Made by a program: the position numbers and the translations under genes
Shown here: positions 12,930 to 22,842 of the stretch, piece after piece
Numbering within the stretch: position 1 is the first letter of the stretch
Layout: the number at the start of each line of letters is the position of its first letter
Origin: Reticulascus tulasneorum
Lineage: Eukaryota > Ascomycota > Sordariomycetes > Glomerellales > Reticulascaceae
Length of the DNA stretch: 64,000 nt
Assembly: GCA_001557505.1 (NCBI GenBank)
Contig: LSAX01000010.1
Location: 2,232,001 to 2,296,000, forward strand
Direction of reading: 5' to 3'
Notes under the pieces: generated by a model
Database searches by the model: none
Told to the model about the DNA's origin: nothing
What the model saw: the letters and a program-made list of their open reading frames with translations, nothing else

Positions 12930-14369
12930 CTAGAATTCCTCATCGAAGACGAAGTCTCCGCCGTTCTCGCCCTTGCCCTCTGTTGACTCGGGCTGTTCTT
13001 CGAGACCGCCCTTCTTGCCACTGGCCAGCACGCCAGCCTTCTGGTAATCGGCGACTCGCTTCTCGAAGAAGTTGGTCTTGCCGCCAAGAGAGATGTTCTC
13101 CATGAAGTCGAAGGGGTTGGACACCTTATATACCTTCTCGTTGCCAAGAGCGACCAGGAGTCGATCGGCAACGAACTCGATATACTGCTTCATCAGGGTC
13201 GCGTTCATGCCAAGAAGACCACATGGCAGAGCCTCGGTCAGGAACTCTTGCTCAATTTTGACAGCGTCAACGATAACATCCTGGACCACTTGTTTGCTTG
13301 GTCGATTCCTCAAGTGAGAGAATAGGAGACAGGCGAAATCAGTATGGAGACCCTCGTCTCGCGAGATGAGCTCGTTGGAGAATGTGAGACCTGGCATGAG
13401 GCCACGCTTCTTCAACCAGAAGATGGAAGCAAAGGCACCGCTGAAGAAGATACCTTCGACGGCAGCGAAGGCAACAAGACGTTGAGCGAAGGTAGACTTC
13501 TTGTCGGTAATCCATCGAATGGCCCAGTCAGCCTTCTTTCTGATGGCAGGAACTGCAACAACTGGTCAGTAGGATGCTCGACAAAACACACAAATGAGGG
13601 TAACGAACTGGTGTCAATGGCATTGAAAAGATAGGTTCGCTGAGAAGGCTCCTTGATATATGTGTCGATGAGCAGAGAGTATGTCTCCGAGTGGATGTTC
13701 TCCATCATAATCTGGAAGCCGTAGAAGCAGCGAGCCTCAGGGATCTGGACCTCGCTGCTGAATCTCTCGACGAGATTCTCGTTGACGATGCCATCAGACG
13801 CGGCGAAGAAGGCCAAAATGTGTGAGATGAAGTATTTCTCGTCGTCGTTGATCTTGTTGTTCCAATCGTGAAGATCCTTGGACAGATCAATCTCCTCAGC
13901 GGTCCAGAAGGACGCTTCGGCCTTCTTGTACATTTGCCAAATCTAATTGAATGGGTCAGCCACGTCGCACATGGAACCACTTAACGCGTCAAGACGCGTG
14001 ACGTACCTCGTGATACTTGATTGGGAAGAGAACAAATCGTTGAGCGTTATCTTGTAGGAGCGGCTCGTCGAGCTCCTCTGGCTGGAGCCCACTGACAGCA
14101 ACTGTTGCTGGCTCCTCCTTCACGGTCTCTTCGACAATGGGCTTCTGTGACTCTATTTCTTTGGCCAGGTTGGCGATGCCGGCATCGAAGGGTTGGTTCT
14201 CCTTGTCGGCAACATTGAAGTCGAGCTTCTTGATGGGGGACTCCATCTTGAAAGACTCAATTGCGGAAGCAGCCTGCAGCAGCGAAGATGTCAGCTAGGA
14301 TTCTCGAGACCGAGGTGGACTTTTCTGCTCGCCACTTACCTGCTTAGACGGGGTGATTTCAAGAGACAT
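12930..14369 (-). CDS. RNR2: Ribonucleoside-diphosphate reductase small subunit
   Basis: Minus-strand exons 14369-14340, 14273-14007, 13942-13609 and 13552-12930 give 417 residues. The class I R2 subunit carries the di-iron/tyrosyl radical needed to reduce NDPs to dNDPs. Visible landmarks are SKDLHDWN (iron-ligand Asp), [36 protein letters not shown] (iron ligands Glu and His, and the radical Tyr), [12 protein letters not shown] (Glu and His ligands) and the C-terminal FVFDEEF, which docks onto the large subunit. The N-terminal 80 residues are the usual variable extension. The third intron has a weaker GTTCGT donor, but phase and homology require it. Two ACGCGT boxes lie in intron 2 and one upstream (separate entries). 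Confidence 0.96.
13984..13999. promoter_or_regulatory. Paired ACGCGT (MCB-like) boxes in RNR2 intron 2
   Basis: Two palindromic ACGCGT words start at 13984 and 13994, ten bases apart. MBF (Mbp1/Swi6, or Cdc10/Res) binds this word upstream of ribonucleotide reductase and other S-phase genes in yeasts. Function inside an intron is inferred. Confidence 0.45.
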
Positions 14370-15178
14370 TGCGCTGCTAGGAGGATGCTAGGGAGAGTAG
14401 AGTGAGGTGAAGGAGAATTAGAAGAATGAATTGAGGATACCAATCGTATTGGAAAGTATTGCCTTCTAGAGTGGGTGAAGAGGTAGCAGACGCGATGGTG
14501 GTGGGTGGGAATACTTCGCCAGACACCGCGCCTTTTGTAGCGGGATGGTGAGCGCTATCACGTGTAGGTGGAGACGCGTTTTAAGGGCGTTTTCGTGTTT
14601 TTGAGTGACGCCAACCTCCCCTGGCCCCACCTTCGTGTGGCCCTGCACGCCTAGCACCCAGGCCTACCCACAGCTGTGATTGGTGTGGTCTTTGTAATAG
14701 CACGGAGTCCCATGTATTCACTACTTGAGATTCAAGGTGCTTTACGCGGCCACGGTTGTAGATTGAACCGCGTACTAGATCAATTGCTTAGAAACGCTGC
14801 TCACTGTGAGAGTAAACAGACATTCGGCCGAGCAGCTGCGCCAGATACACCACCCTTGACACCGCAAACGGCGAGGGATTTGTCGGTGTTACGAGCCGCC
14901 GCAAGAAGCTAGAAGAGCCAGTTTGAATCACCCCCCCAACAATCGTCTACATCGTGACTGTTGCGTTCAATGGTGAACTTGCATTATTTCTTCTTCTATA
15001 TCAAAAGGTATACCCAACAACAATTCCAAACTAAGTAGGTGGCACCGCCGATGTGGTATCGATCTAAGAAACCCGGCTTCCTTGTGTCAAACAGTGATCG
15101 AAACCCAAACTCTATTTACGCCACGCTCGAATCCACCACCCTCCTGCTTTATCCATGTCCAAGCTATCCAATTCAGCA
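14370..15178. other. RNR2 promoter and 3' flank of the DUF4112 gene
   Basis: Apart from the ACGCGT box at 14574 no gene or RNA is recognised. The short ORFs lack any family signature. Confidence 0.6.
14574..14579. promoter_or_regulatory. ACGCGT (MCB-like) box upstream of RNR2
   Basis: A single ACGCGT about 205 bases upstream of the RNR2 start codon, in the expected promoter interval for MBF control. Confidence 0.5.
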
Positions 15179-16146
15179 TCAAGCGGGACGACGCGTGAGC
15201 TTAGCTGGAGTAGTCCTGGGCTCTGCAGGAGCCCGCCCCATCTCGACATCATCATCGGCCTTAGACCGACCCCCGAGCCCAAAGAACCCTCCCAGTCCAG
15301 ACCGTTTGTTGTCCCTAACTTTCGCGGCAGCTGGAGCGCTTGGCGTGGGATGGTGCGCTCCGTTGCCATTGTGCTGGTTCGAAGTCATGCGCTCGTTTCG
15401 GGGTGGAGCATGGGCTACGTATTCCGGTGACTCTTCATGCTGCAGGCGATCGAATTCGTCCCTATTGCTCGGATCGATCGCTGGGATAGGCATACCGCTC
15501 TGTCTCAGATTCTTCTTCCCCTTCTCGCGGAGATATTCTTCGAGAAGAACCGCGTTCTTGGTGTTGGCGCGGAAAGCGGCATCCGCAACGTCGCCGAGAA
15601 ATGGAATCAAGCCAATGCCGAAATCAATAAGCACGTTAAGCATCATCCTCGTCTTGACGGAATTCGGAAGGCCACCCTCGACTTTCGTGCAAGTCTTGAC
15701 CACCATCAAGGCCATGAAAGCGTCTAGGACGTCGCCGATGCTATAGGGGAATAACTGTCAGACATGTCCTCAACTACAGACTCGTGCAGGGTGAACGTAC
15801 GCAGGTATGATGCCAATGGCGCTACCCCAGCCGAACTGGAGTCCGCAGCAATTGAACAGAGACATGTCTAGGCGATAGGCCCGTCTCTTGACCTTCGTCA
15901 GGACTTGGCCATCTTGCTCTGATATGCCAGGAGGTAGAGCCTTTCTTTGCTTCTTGACCTTCCCTGATGGCTTTCCATCTAGTCTCGTCGCGGGCACCTG
16001 CTCAAAGTAAGGGTCCTACGTGAAAGTTAGCCGGGCTTGCGCATGACCACCGCCTACACTCCGTGACGAACCTCTCGACCGAACTTATTGTCTACCCTCT
16101 CCTTCAATATTCTCTTGCTAATGATTTTCGCCACAAGACTTGCCAT
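15179..16146 (-). CDS. DUF4112 family membrane protein
   Basis: Minus-strand exons 16146-16072, 16015-15801 and 15740-15179 give 283 residues. The N-terminus is basic (KIISKRILKERVDNKFGRE, later KPSGKVKKQRKALP). The family core has two similar hydrophobic helices with a G-x-I/L-P-x-I/L-G-D-V turn: IGIIPAIGDVLDAFMALMVV and IGLIPFLGDVADAAFRAN. The last 110 residues are low complexity and end in Pro/Ala/Arg. DUF4112 proteins are widespread in fungi and bacteria with no established function, so I assign none. The first splice junction joins FGRE to DPYFEQVPATR and the second restores the first GDV turn. The gene is divergent from DCP2. Confidence 0.85.
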
Positions 16147-17389
16147 GACTGCGGTGAAAGCGTAAAATGTGGAATTGAGGAAGAGATTGAGGGTGTTGGA
16201 GAACGAAGGTTCGATGGTATTTATCAACGACAGGAATTGGCTGACAGTCGCTGTATTGTGCTCAGGTTTTGGGGGCTGAGCTGGCTCTATTGGCGGAGCG
16301 CGTCTAGTCGTTTGTTTCGGGAGGCGCTGGTTGAGTAGGTACTTTTAGATCAAAGGGGTAGAGTAATCCCACTGATGAGACTAGCGAGAGGAAAGGGATA
16401 TGGACGAGAACAGGACTTTGGGAGGGGAAAGCCCTGACGGTTTCGCTAGGGGAGGTATAGTCTTATATTCAACTGTGATTACTAGTGCCCGGCATTTCCT
16501 GTTTTAAAGGCTGCATCGTGCATATGTAGGGAAGTGCAGCAGCGACAATGATGTAATTTGCCCAGTTGCTTCAGGTCTTCCTGCAGGTCGTCCGACTAAG
16601 TTGCGGCAGGTCTCCACCAAAGAGGCCTCAAACACAGTGGGGCCGTGCACCTCTTTGCCGAAAGAAGCCACATCCATGATCATGTTTTTGGCCTTTTGTG
16701 CTGCTTAGGCCTTTGCATAGCCACATTCGCGAGGCTGGAGACAGTGGTCTAGATCTGGTCCCCACAAAAGGCCCCATGTAGGTACGTACAAGATGTACCG
16801 GGTTTTAGGGGACAGTGTCAATACTGTGCTTGGGTGAGAGCCTGGAGGCCCAAATTAGAGCACAACAGTAGCGTGCCAACTTTCGTTATTCGCACGGCGT
16901 CAGGTGCTGTAGCAGTTCCCCCCTCTGAAAGCCCGCCACACAAGACGTGCCACGTCCTTTTGAGCTTCGGCGTTGGCATCATCATCAAATACCTTACCTT
17001 AGTGAACACACTCACTCAGCGACAGCCCGCTCGAGCTCCATCATCCTGAAGAGCAACTGCCGCTTCTGAAAGCATACCTACCTTGCAATTGCATTCTTCC
17101 CAACCACTGGTCGCATCGCCGCTTTTCACCTACCTAATTACCCATCCGATAGCGCGACAACTGTCTCTGGTCCTAAAGCGCAATCCCGGTCGCATGCGGA
17201 AAGCTTTCGCAGATACGCCCCGACCTTCCTCCAAAACCCCAGATCTGCCACCATCATATCATGCCTCTAAAACCAACCCTCACCACAGCTCGGAACATCA
17301 AACTCTCTGAACACACCTTCCATCTCTGCTGGACTCTTTTGCAACATTAGCGACTCATCTTGAGGACATGACCTCGAGAGCTACTGAAA
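16147..17389. other. Divergent intergenic region (DUF4112 gene / DCP2)
   Basis: Promoter spacer of 1.2 kb. The last few hundred bases are CT-rich and are probably DCP2 leader. Apart from the uORF at 17368 nothing is recognised. Confidence 0.6.
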
Positions 17390-17565
17390 ATGGCTGTAGC
17401 GAAGATGCAGCTAGAGGATTGTACGTTGGGTGGACTTGAAGCTGGGTAGCGCCGTAACAGAACTGACGCCGTGATACTAGGGCTGGACGACCTCTGCGTC
17501 CGCTTCATCATCAATCTTCCCCAAGAAGATCTTTCCTCCGTCGCCCGTATATGCTTTCAAATTGA
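17368..17565 (+). other. Overlapping upstream ORF in the DCP2 leader
   Basis: ATG 17368 is 22 bases upstream of the DCP2 ATG and out of frame with it. On the spliced mRNA (intron 17421-17480 removed) it encodes 45 codons and stops at 17563-17565, inside the DCP2 coding region. Unspliced it stops at 17437-17439. It could limit DCP2 translation if the mRNA leader includes it. Confidence 0.45.
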
Positions 17566-20050
17566 GGAAGCGCAATGGTTTTACGAAGACTTCGTCCGAC
17601 CCCTGGATCCCACCCTTCCATCCATGTCGCTTAGAAGCTTCAGTCTACGAATCTTCCAGCATTGTCCTCTTCTTGCGCCTTTCTCCGTTGAGAACCACAC
17701 CAAAGCATTCGAAGAGTTTCTGCAGTACAAAACCAGAATCCCAGTTCGGGGAGCTATCCTGCTCAATGAGGCAATGGACTCGACCATCCTTGTGAAAGGA
17801 TGGAAGAAAGGCGCCAATTGGAGTTTCCCGCGGGGAAAGATCAATAAAGACGAGGATGACTTGGAGTGCGCTATTCGGGAGGTCTACGAGGAGACTGGAT
17901 ATGATCTTCGAGCTTCCGGGCTGGTGCCAGACACCGAAGAGGTCAAGTTCATCGAAATTACCATGAGGGAGCAGCAGATGCGCCTGTACGTCTTCCGCGA
18001 TGTGCCGATGGAGACTCATTTCGAACCCCGCACAAGAAAGGAGATCAGCAAGATCCAGTGGTACAAGCTGTCGGAGCTGCCTGCCTTCCGAAAGAAGGGC
18101 GCACACAATCAGAACGACGTAGCCGCCGCCGTGAACGCCAACAAGTTCTATATGGTTGCGCCCTTTCTCGTCCCCTTGAAGAAGTGGGTTGTTCAGCAGA
18201 AGAAGAAGGATGCCTTTAAGGTAGCAAACCAGACTCATCTCAACGTACACTCGCTGCTAGAGGAGCCAGTGACCGAGGATGACGTTTGGACACAAACCGA
18301 GCCGACCTCAGATGTTGCGAGCCGCACACCTGCCTTGGATACCCTCGAAGGTGCAACTAGGGAACTGCAGCGTCTTCTCAAGGTGCAGCCAGTGCCACAA
18401 GGTGTGCAGGTGCCAGCTCCAGCAGAAGTCGACCAAGACAAAGGCGGTGCTCTATTGGCCATCCTTCAAGCAAACAGCAAAGCTTCTCAAATGGCTGCTC
18501 CAGCACATCAAGGTCTGCATACGCCACTCGACCACCAGATCGGTGATGTACCACAACCCCATCGCCCGCATCACCAGCACCACCCCCAACCGCGCGCTCC
18601 GCTAGCTAGCTATCAACAGCCGCCCGCTTTCCCGATCATGCCTAATACCGGCATGTCCTCATCGAACTATTACCAAGGCACAATGGCATCATATCCTGGT
18701 GGTCAAGATCAGCCCGTAATGATGAGCCCGCCTTATGGTTTGGCCCAACCGCCCCTGAGACATCCACAACCATTACCCCCACAGGTACAGAAATCGCTTT
18801 TGAGCAGAGCCACAGCATTCGAATCTACTCCACCGCCAAATAATCCGGCTGAGGGCCCTATTCAACCAACCGCTGCCACGTTTAGCGTTCATCAGAGCAT
18901 GAACAGTCAACATGGCCAGACAGTTATATCCCATGGGAAACAACGACCCACGCAGTTGACTAGCCACTCCATGGCGCTGTTGGACGTTCTCAAATCCGGT
19001 TCCAGAACTGCAGATTCGGCTGTGCCTCAGCCACCTCGTCAACAGTTGGAGCAATTTTCGTCTGCTGCATCGCTTCATGTTCAAAGTACTGCGGCTCAAG
19101 CCTACGGGCAGCCGCAGGCTTATGAACCGGCTCCTGTGTTTTCTCAGCAGCAGGCGGCCCAGCCGAGTCGTTACCCGTCTCACAGTGCTGCGCTGCCCCA
19201 GGCCGTCCCATCATCAGATCAACATCGGTCATCCCTTCTCCAAATGTTTAAGAAGGCCGATTCCAATGTGCCTCTTTCGGCCAAGACTACATCTCAAACG
19301 ACTAGTACAACTGTGACGAACTCCGTATCTCACATGCATGTTGTTCAAGGGTTACCAAGCATCCCTACCCACGCCCACGACTTGCGCACCTCGTCTGGCG
19401 GAGATACACGTATTCCCTCCAGTCTCAACTCGCAAGTTTCTACTCAACCTCAGCCCAGGCTGCCTGAGCAGAGTGGCATCTCTCTATCTCAATTATTTGG
19501 CCAGCATGCTATTGAAAACACCACCTCGCATTCACAGCCCGCCGCATTTCATCCTAGCCTACCGACGGGAATGAAGTTGCCGCTGCACCCTACTCGAATC
19601 CTCCAACGTACGGAGAACGTGGGAAAGAATGCGGCACCTCGGGCGCCTAGCGGAAACCCTACGGCAATTTTGCCGTACAGTGTCATCGGGCAGGACAAGC
19701 CTGCCAGCCTGGCAAGCCCGCCTTCGACAGCATCTTTCCCTACGCCGGCAACCTCGCAGCGAAAACCAGAGATGTCCAGTGAACAGAAACAAAAGCTTCT
19801 CTCGCTCTTCGGGAAACCGCAGTCTACGAGTCCGGGAATCATAATGGAAGAAAAAGGCAAGGGAATAGAAGCTACTCTACATGTCAGGACCCAACGCTCA
19901 CGGGTGGCATCACTGGCCTCTGGAAGTGGCCAGATACTGCCCGAGACCATGCCGGAACCCCGACGTGAGAGTCAGACCCCAATCTCGCCCGCAGATCGGA
20001 GCTTCTTGCTGGGATACCTGGCATCTGTCACGAATAATGCTGCCCGCTAA
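17390..20050 (+). CDS. DCP2: mRNA-decapping enzyme subunit 2 (DCP2)
   Basis: Exons 17390-17420 and 17481-20050 give 866 residues. Dcp2 removes the m7G cap in cytoplasmic P-bodies, committing mRNA to 5'-3' decay. The N-terminal regulatory domain (LEDWLDDLCVRFIINLP onward, about residues 8-94) contacts Dcp1. The Nudix fold begins near 96 and its Nudix box spans about 129-151 (GKIN...REVYEETG), with the metal-binding glutamates present. Box B follows (WYKLSELPAF). The remaining 600 residues are Gln/Pro/Ser-rich and carry at least seven short leucine motifs of the Edc3/Pat1-binding type, near residues 267, 333, 508, 593, 677, 781 and 851. The 31-base first exon is required to complete the EDWLDD motif. 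Confidence 0.96.
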
Positions 20051-21144
20051 CGGAATGATTTGGGAATACGAAGAGAGGAATTCAACAGGTTCCTCCATTT
20101 ATCTAGTTGTTTGACATGACTGCGAGTTCACTTGGGCTTTTTTGGTGTCTCTTGTGCGGTAATCGCCGCTTGCAGGTAGGCAGATCCGGATATTCGGGGG
20201 CATGGATTGTAACAATTGTAGTGGTGTGGAGACGAGTCACTTAGTTACAACAAAGGTTACATATACCCGGGGGTATTCTGGACATGAGCTACGATAATTT
20301 CGGGGGAGCAAGTCGAATCTTCGTTTAACCAAGTCTGCTTTTGTCTTTCTCCAAGGACTGCCCTGATCCCTGTTCCGCTGTGACAAGCTACGTGCATCAT
20401 CTGAAAACGGACGTGTGGTGTTTAAACAAATATGCCGGTGCCGAACCGAAGGAGCAGTCCTGGGTGTGAGTAGATTCCCGGCCGGTCGGTTTTTTATGGA
20501 TTGAAAGATGTCGCAGACTTCCCATGTATCCGTCTGGCGAGTCATTCCATGTCCGGGACAGAAGCGGGATCGGTTCCGGCGATAGTTGTGGGGATGCAGA
20601 CAGCTTCTCGCTAAAGTTTCCGAGTGGAGCAGAGTACTCGGGAGTGCTTCGCACGTTCTCTTGTGCCGGCAGGTGCAACCCTTGCCTGGTCATACTGGGT
20701 GCTTCAAGCACTTGGGTGATCACCAAGGAGAGCGTTCGTAGAGTTCTGGGTAATAACGACGAATGCCTCAAAAAGTCTTGCTCTGTATTTTGGGGAAACG
20801 CCCCCTGCAATACTTCTAGGTTGCTAGCCGGCGGACATCATCATGCAGCATAGCAAAGGTATTCGGCCAATTACCCTGAGGTCTGCTATGGGTATGTTCA
20901 TGGACGCTTCGTTGTGTAGCGCAAGACTCCATTACCAAGGAAAGAAGCAAATACAATAGACACTGGGTATCCATAACTCCTTTACGCTCCCTGATACGTG
21001 CATGACAGTTATTATTCCATCCCATGTTGCGAAAGTGAAAACCGCAACCAAAGTCGGTCCTCTTCCAGCAAGTTTTCCATTATCAGCACAGAGGGGGCAA
21101 AGGAGGCTGTTGGCCATAACCGCCTCTTAGCCCTCGCTACCCGG
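20051..21144. other. Intergenic, between convergent DCP2 and RRM genes
   Basis: 3' flanks of both genes. Minus-strand ORFs at 20237-20810 show no family features. Confidence 0.6.
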
Positions 21145-22842
21145 TCATGCAGTAATGTCGACGGAGCCGTTTGTGCGGAAACCCGGAGGCACTTCGTGTT
21201 CACTCTCATCTTCGCCTCCATCCAAATCCAACAGCTGAAACCGATTCGCCATTGGATTTGTCCCCCGTTTAGGTCCCGTTTGTGCTTCTCGGCGACCTGT
21301 CTGTGCCTGTACTTTCTCAAGGGGCAATGCGCACTCATCTGCATCCCAATCGATCTTGGATCCCTTGTATTTTCTGTAGTAAAATAAGGATCAGCCTCTG
21401 AATGCGAGTCATGGGTTTGGGAGTGTCTATCCCGGTACTTACAATCGACTCATCATGCAAGTGCGCGCGAACATGGCGTTGTGGACTGAGTTGGTGCTGA
21501 TGAAGCAGCTCCCGCCCACAAAGCGTACACGAATAACTATAAGATTGTGTATGTGCTCCAGGTCCTCTCGAACGCTGTCTTCTTTGTGTTTGGGGTCGCA
21601 TCTTCGTATAACAAGATTTCGGGTTGCTCCGATTCCAATCTTGTTGGCGACATGGCCTGGCAAGATGAATTGACGGTCACTCCACTTAATCTTGACCTGA
21701 ACCAGCCATTAAACACACCTTGCCAAGCCAGACAGCGACGCATTTCGAACTTACTCTTTTGTTCTTGATGTACAAATCATGTCGCCGGACGTGGTTGTAA
21801 AAGTCCTTCGCATCTGCTGCATGTAGAAACGAGACTGCAGCGGAGCGCTCGTTGTTTCGCAAGAATACATCAAGGAGCGGGCCTCCACGAACCACCCCTG
21901 TTATGTCCGCGTGTGTGACAGACTCGGGAAGATTCGAGAGCTGGATTGTCCTTGTGGCAAGTCGCTCAAACTGTGGCCTCTGAATTGGGGGCTGATGATG
22001 TTGGTCGGCACAGCCATTCGGAACCGCTGCGGGAGCATCCATAGAGAGTGACACAACATCCGCGGGCTGCTCAATCGCAGCCCAGTCATGATGTCCGTAG
22101 TGTCTTTGCACCGCTGGCGACTGGCTGTGCTGGGTTGTATAGCCATCCCGAAAGCCTGATCCATTCTCAACGTTTCCACCGCCGGCCGCAGCGGCGGCAG
22201 TCACTTGTAGGGCGCCATCGAAATGGAAAGCATGACTTGGCAAGGTAGCTGGCGGCGGCTGGTTTTCATGCCATGTCGACTCATCGCTACTTAAGAGCTA
22301 GACAGTGGCGGGTCAGTCTTCCTGCGCATGGTTGCTTACAAGGCAAACCCACATCTATCGTGTCTTCCCCGACCCCGCCCCTCAGAAGGTTCTGGCGCAA
22401 ATTGGCTTTAGTGCAGTGGTCAGTGACGAGTTCCAAGGTATTGAAATGTTACAGCAGCCATAAGACGGTACCATATTGTCGGGCTATCTTGCCAAGGCTC
22501 TCATACTCAACTTTGGAGATGGTGACAGTGTTGGCGGGGAAAGGAAGAGGAGGAGTAGGACCCTCAACGGCGTCGGAGTTCTCCAAAAGCTAAGTCAGCT
22601 AGGTGATGCAGGTGCAACTAGCGTCAGCTAATAAGGGCGTTTGCACATACGAATCTGGCCCTAGAAAGTGATGAGTCTGGTCAGCGGGCACTAGCTTGGT
22701 ATTGGAGTGGGTTGGTTGAGCTATGTATGCATGTAGTGGGACTGCAACGGACGAAAACGAGCTGCCAGTGAACTTACCTCCGAACAAGAGTGTCGAAATA
22801 AGCACGGTCAATTGTGACGGAATGAGGGTCTGCGGACGCCAT
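21145..22842 (-). CDS. Two-RRM RNA-binding protein (Nrd1/Mrn1-like)
   Basis: Seven minus-strand exons (22842-22778, 22660-22651, 22589-22472, 22405-22353, 22297-21755, 21696-21443, 21373-21145) give 423 residues. Two related short motifs open the protein, SVTIDRAYFDTLVRRARF and TVTISKVEYESLGKIARQY followed by ANLRQNLLRGG; I recall this arrangement from fungal RRM proteins annotated as negative regulator of differentiation, but the link is tentative. RRM1 is at about 197-270 (RTIQLSNLP...AAVSFLHAADAKDFY) and RRM2 at about 286-370 (RNLVIRRCD...GGSCFISTNSVHNAM). The tail is acidic. Exon 2 is only 10 bases; it completes RRARF in phase. The 22352 donor (GTGGGT) was chosen because the stronger GTAAGC site nearby breaks the frame. 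Confidence 0.75.

Noticed and set aside
15039..15746. 235-codon plus-strand ORF
   Set aside because: Lies almost wholly antisense to the DUF4112 coding exon and has no family features; a shadow of the real gene.
21686..22243. Open frame of the RRM gene taken as starting at 22243
   Set aside because: That codon is TTG and the frame stays open upstream; upstream exons to an ATG at 22842 fit the conserved N-terminal motifs.
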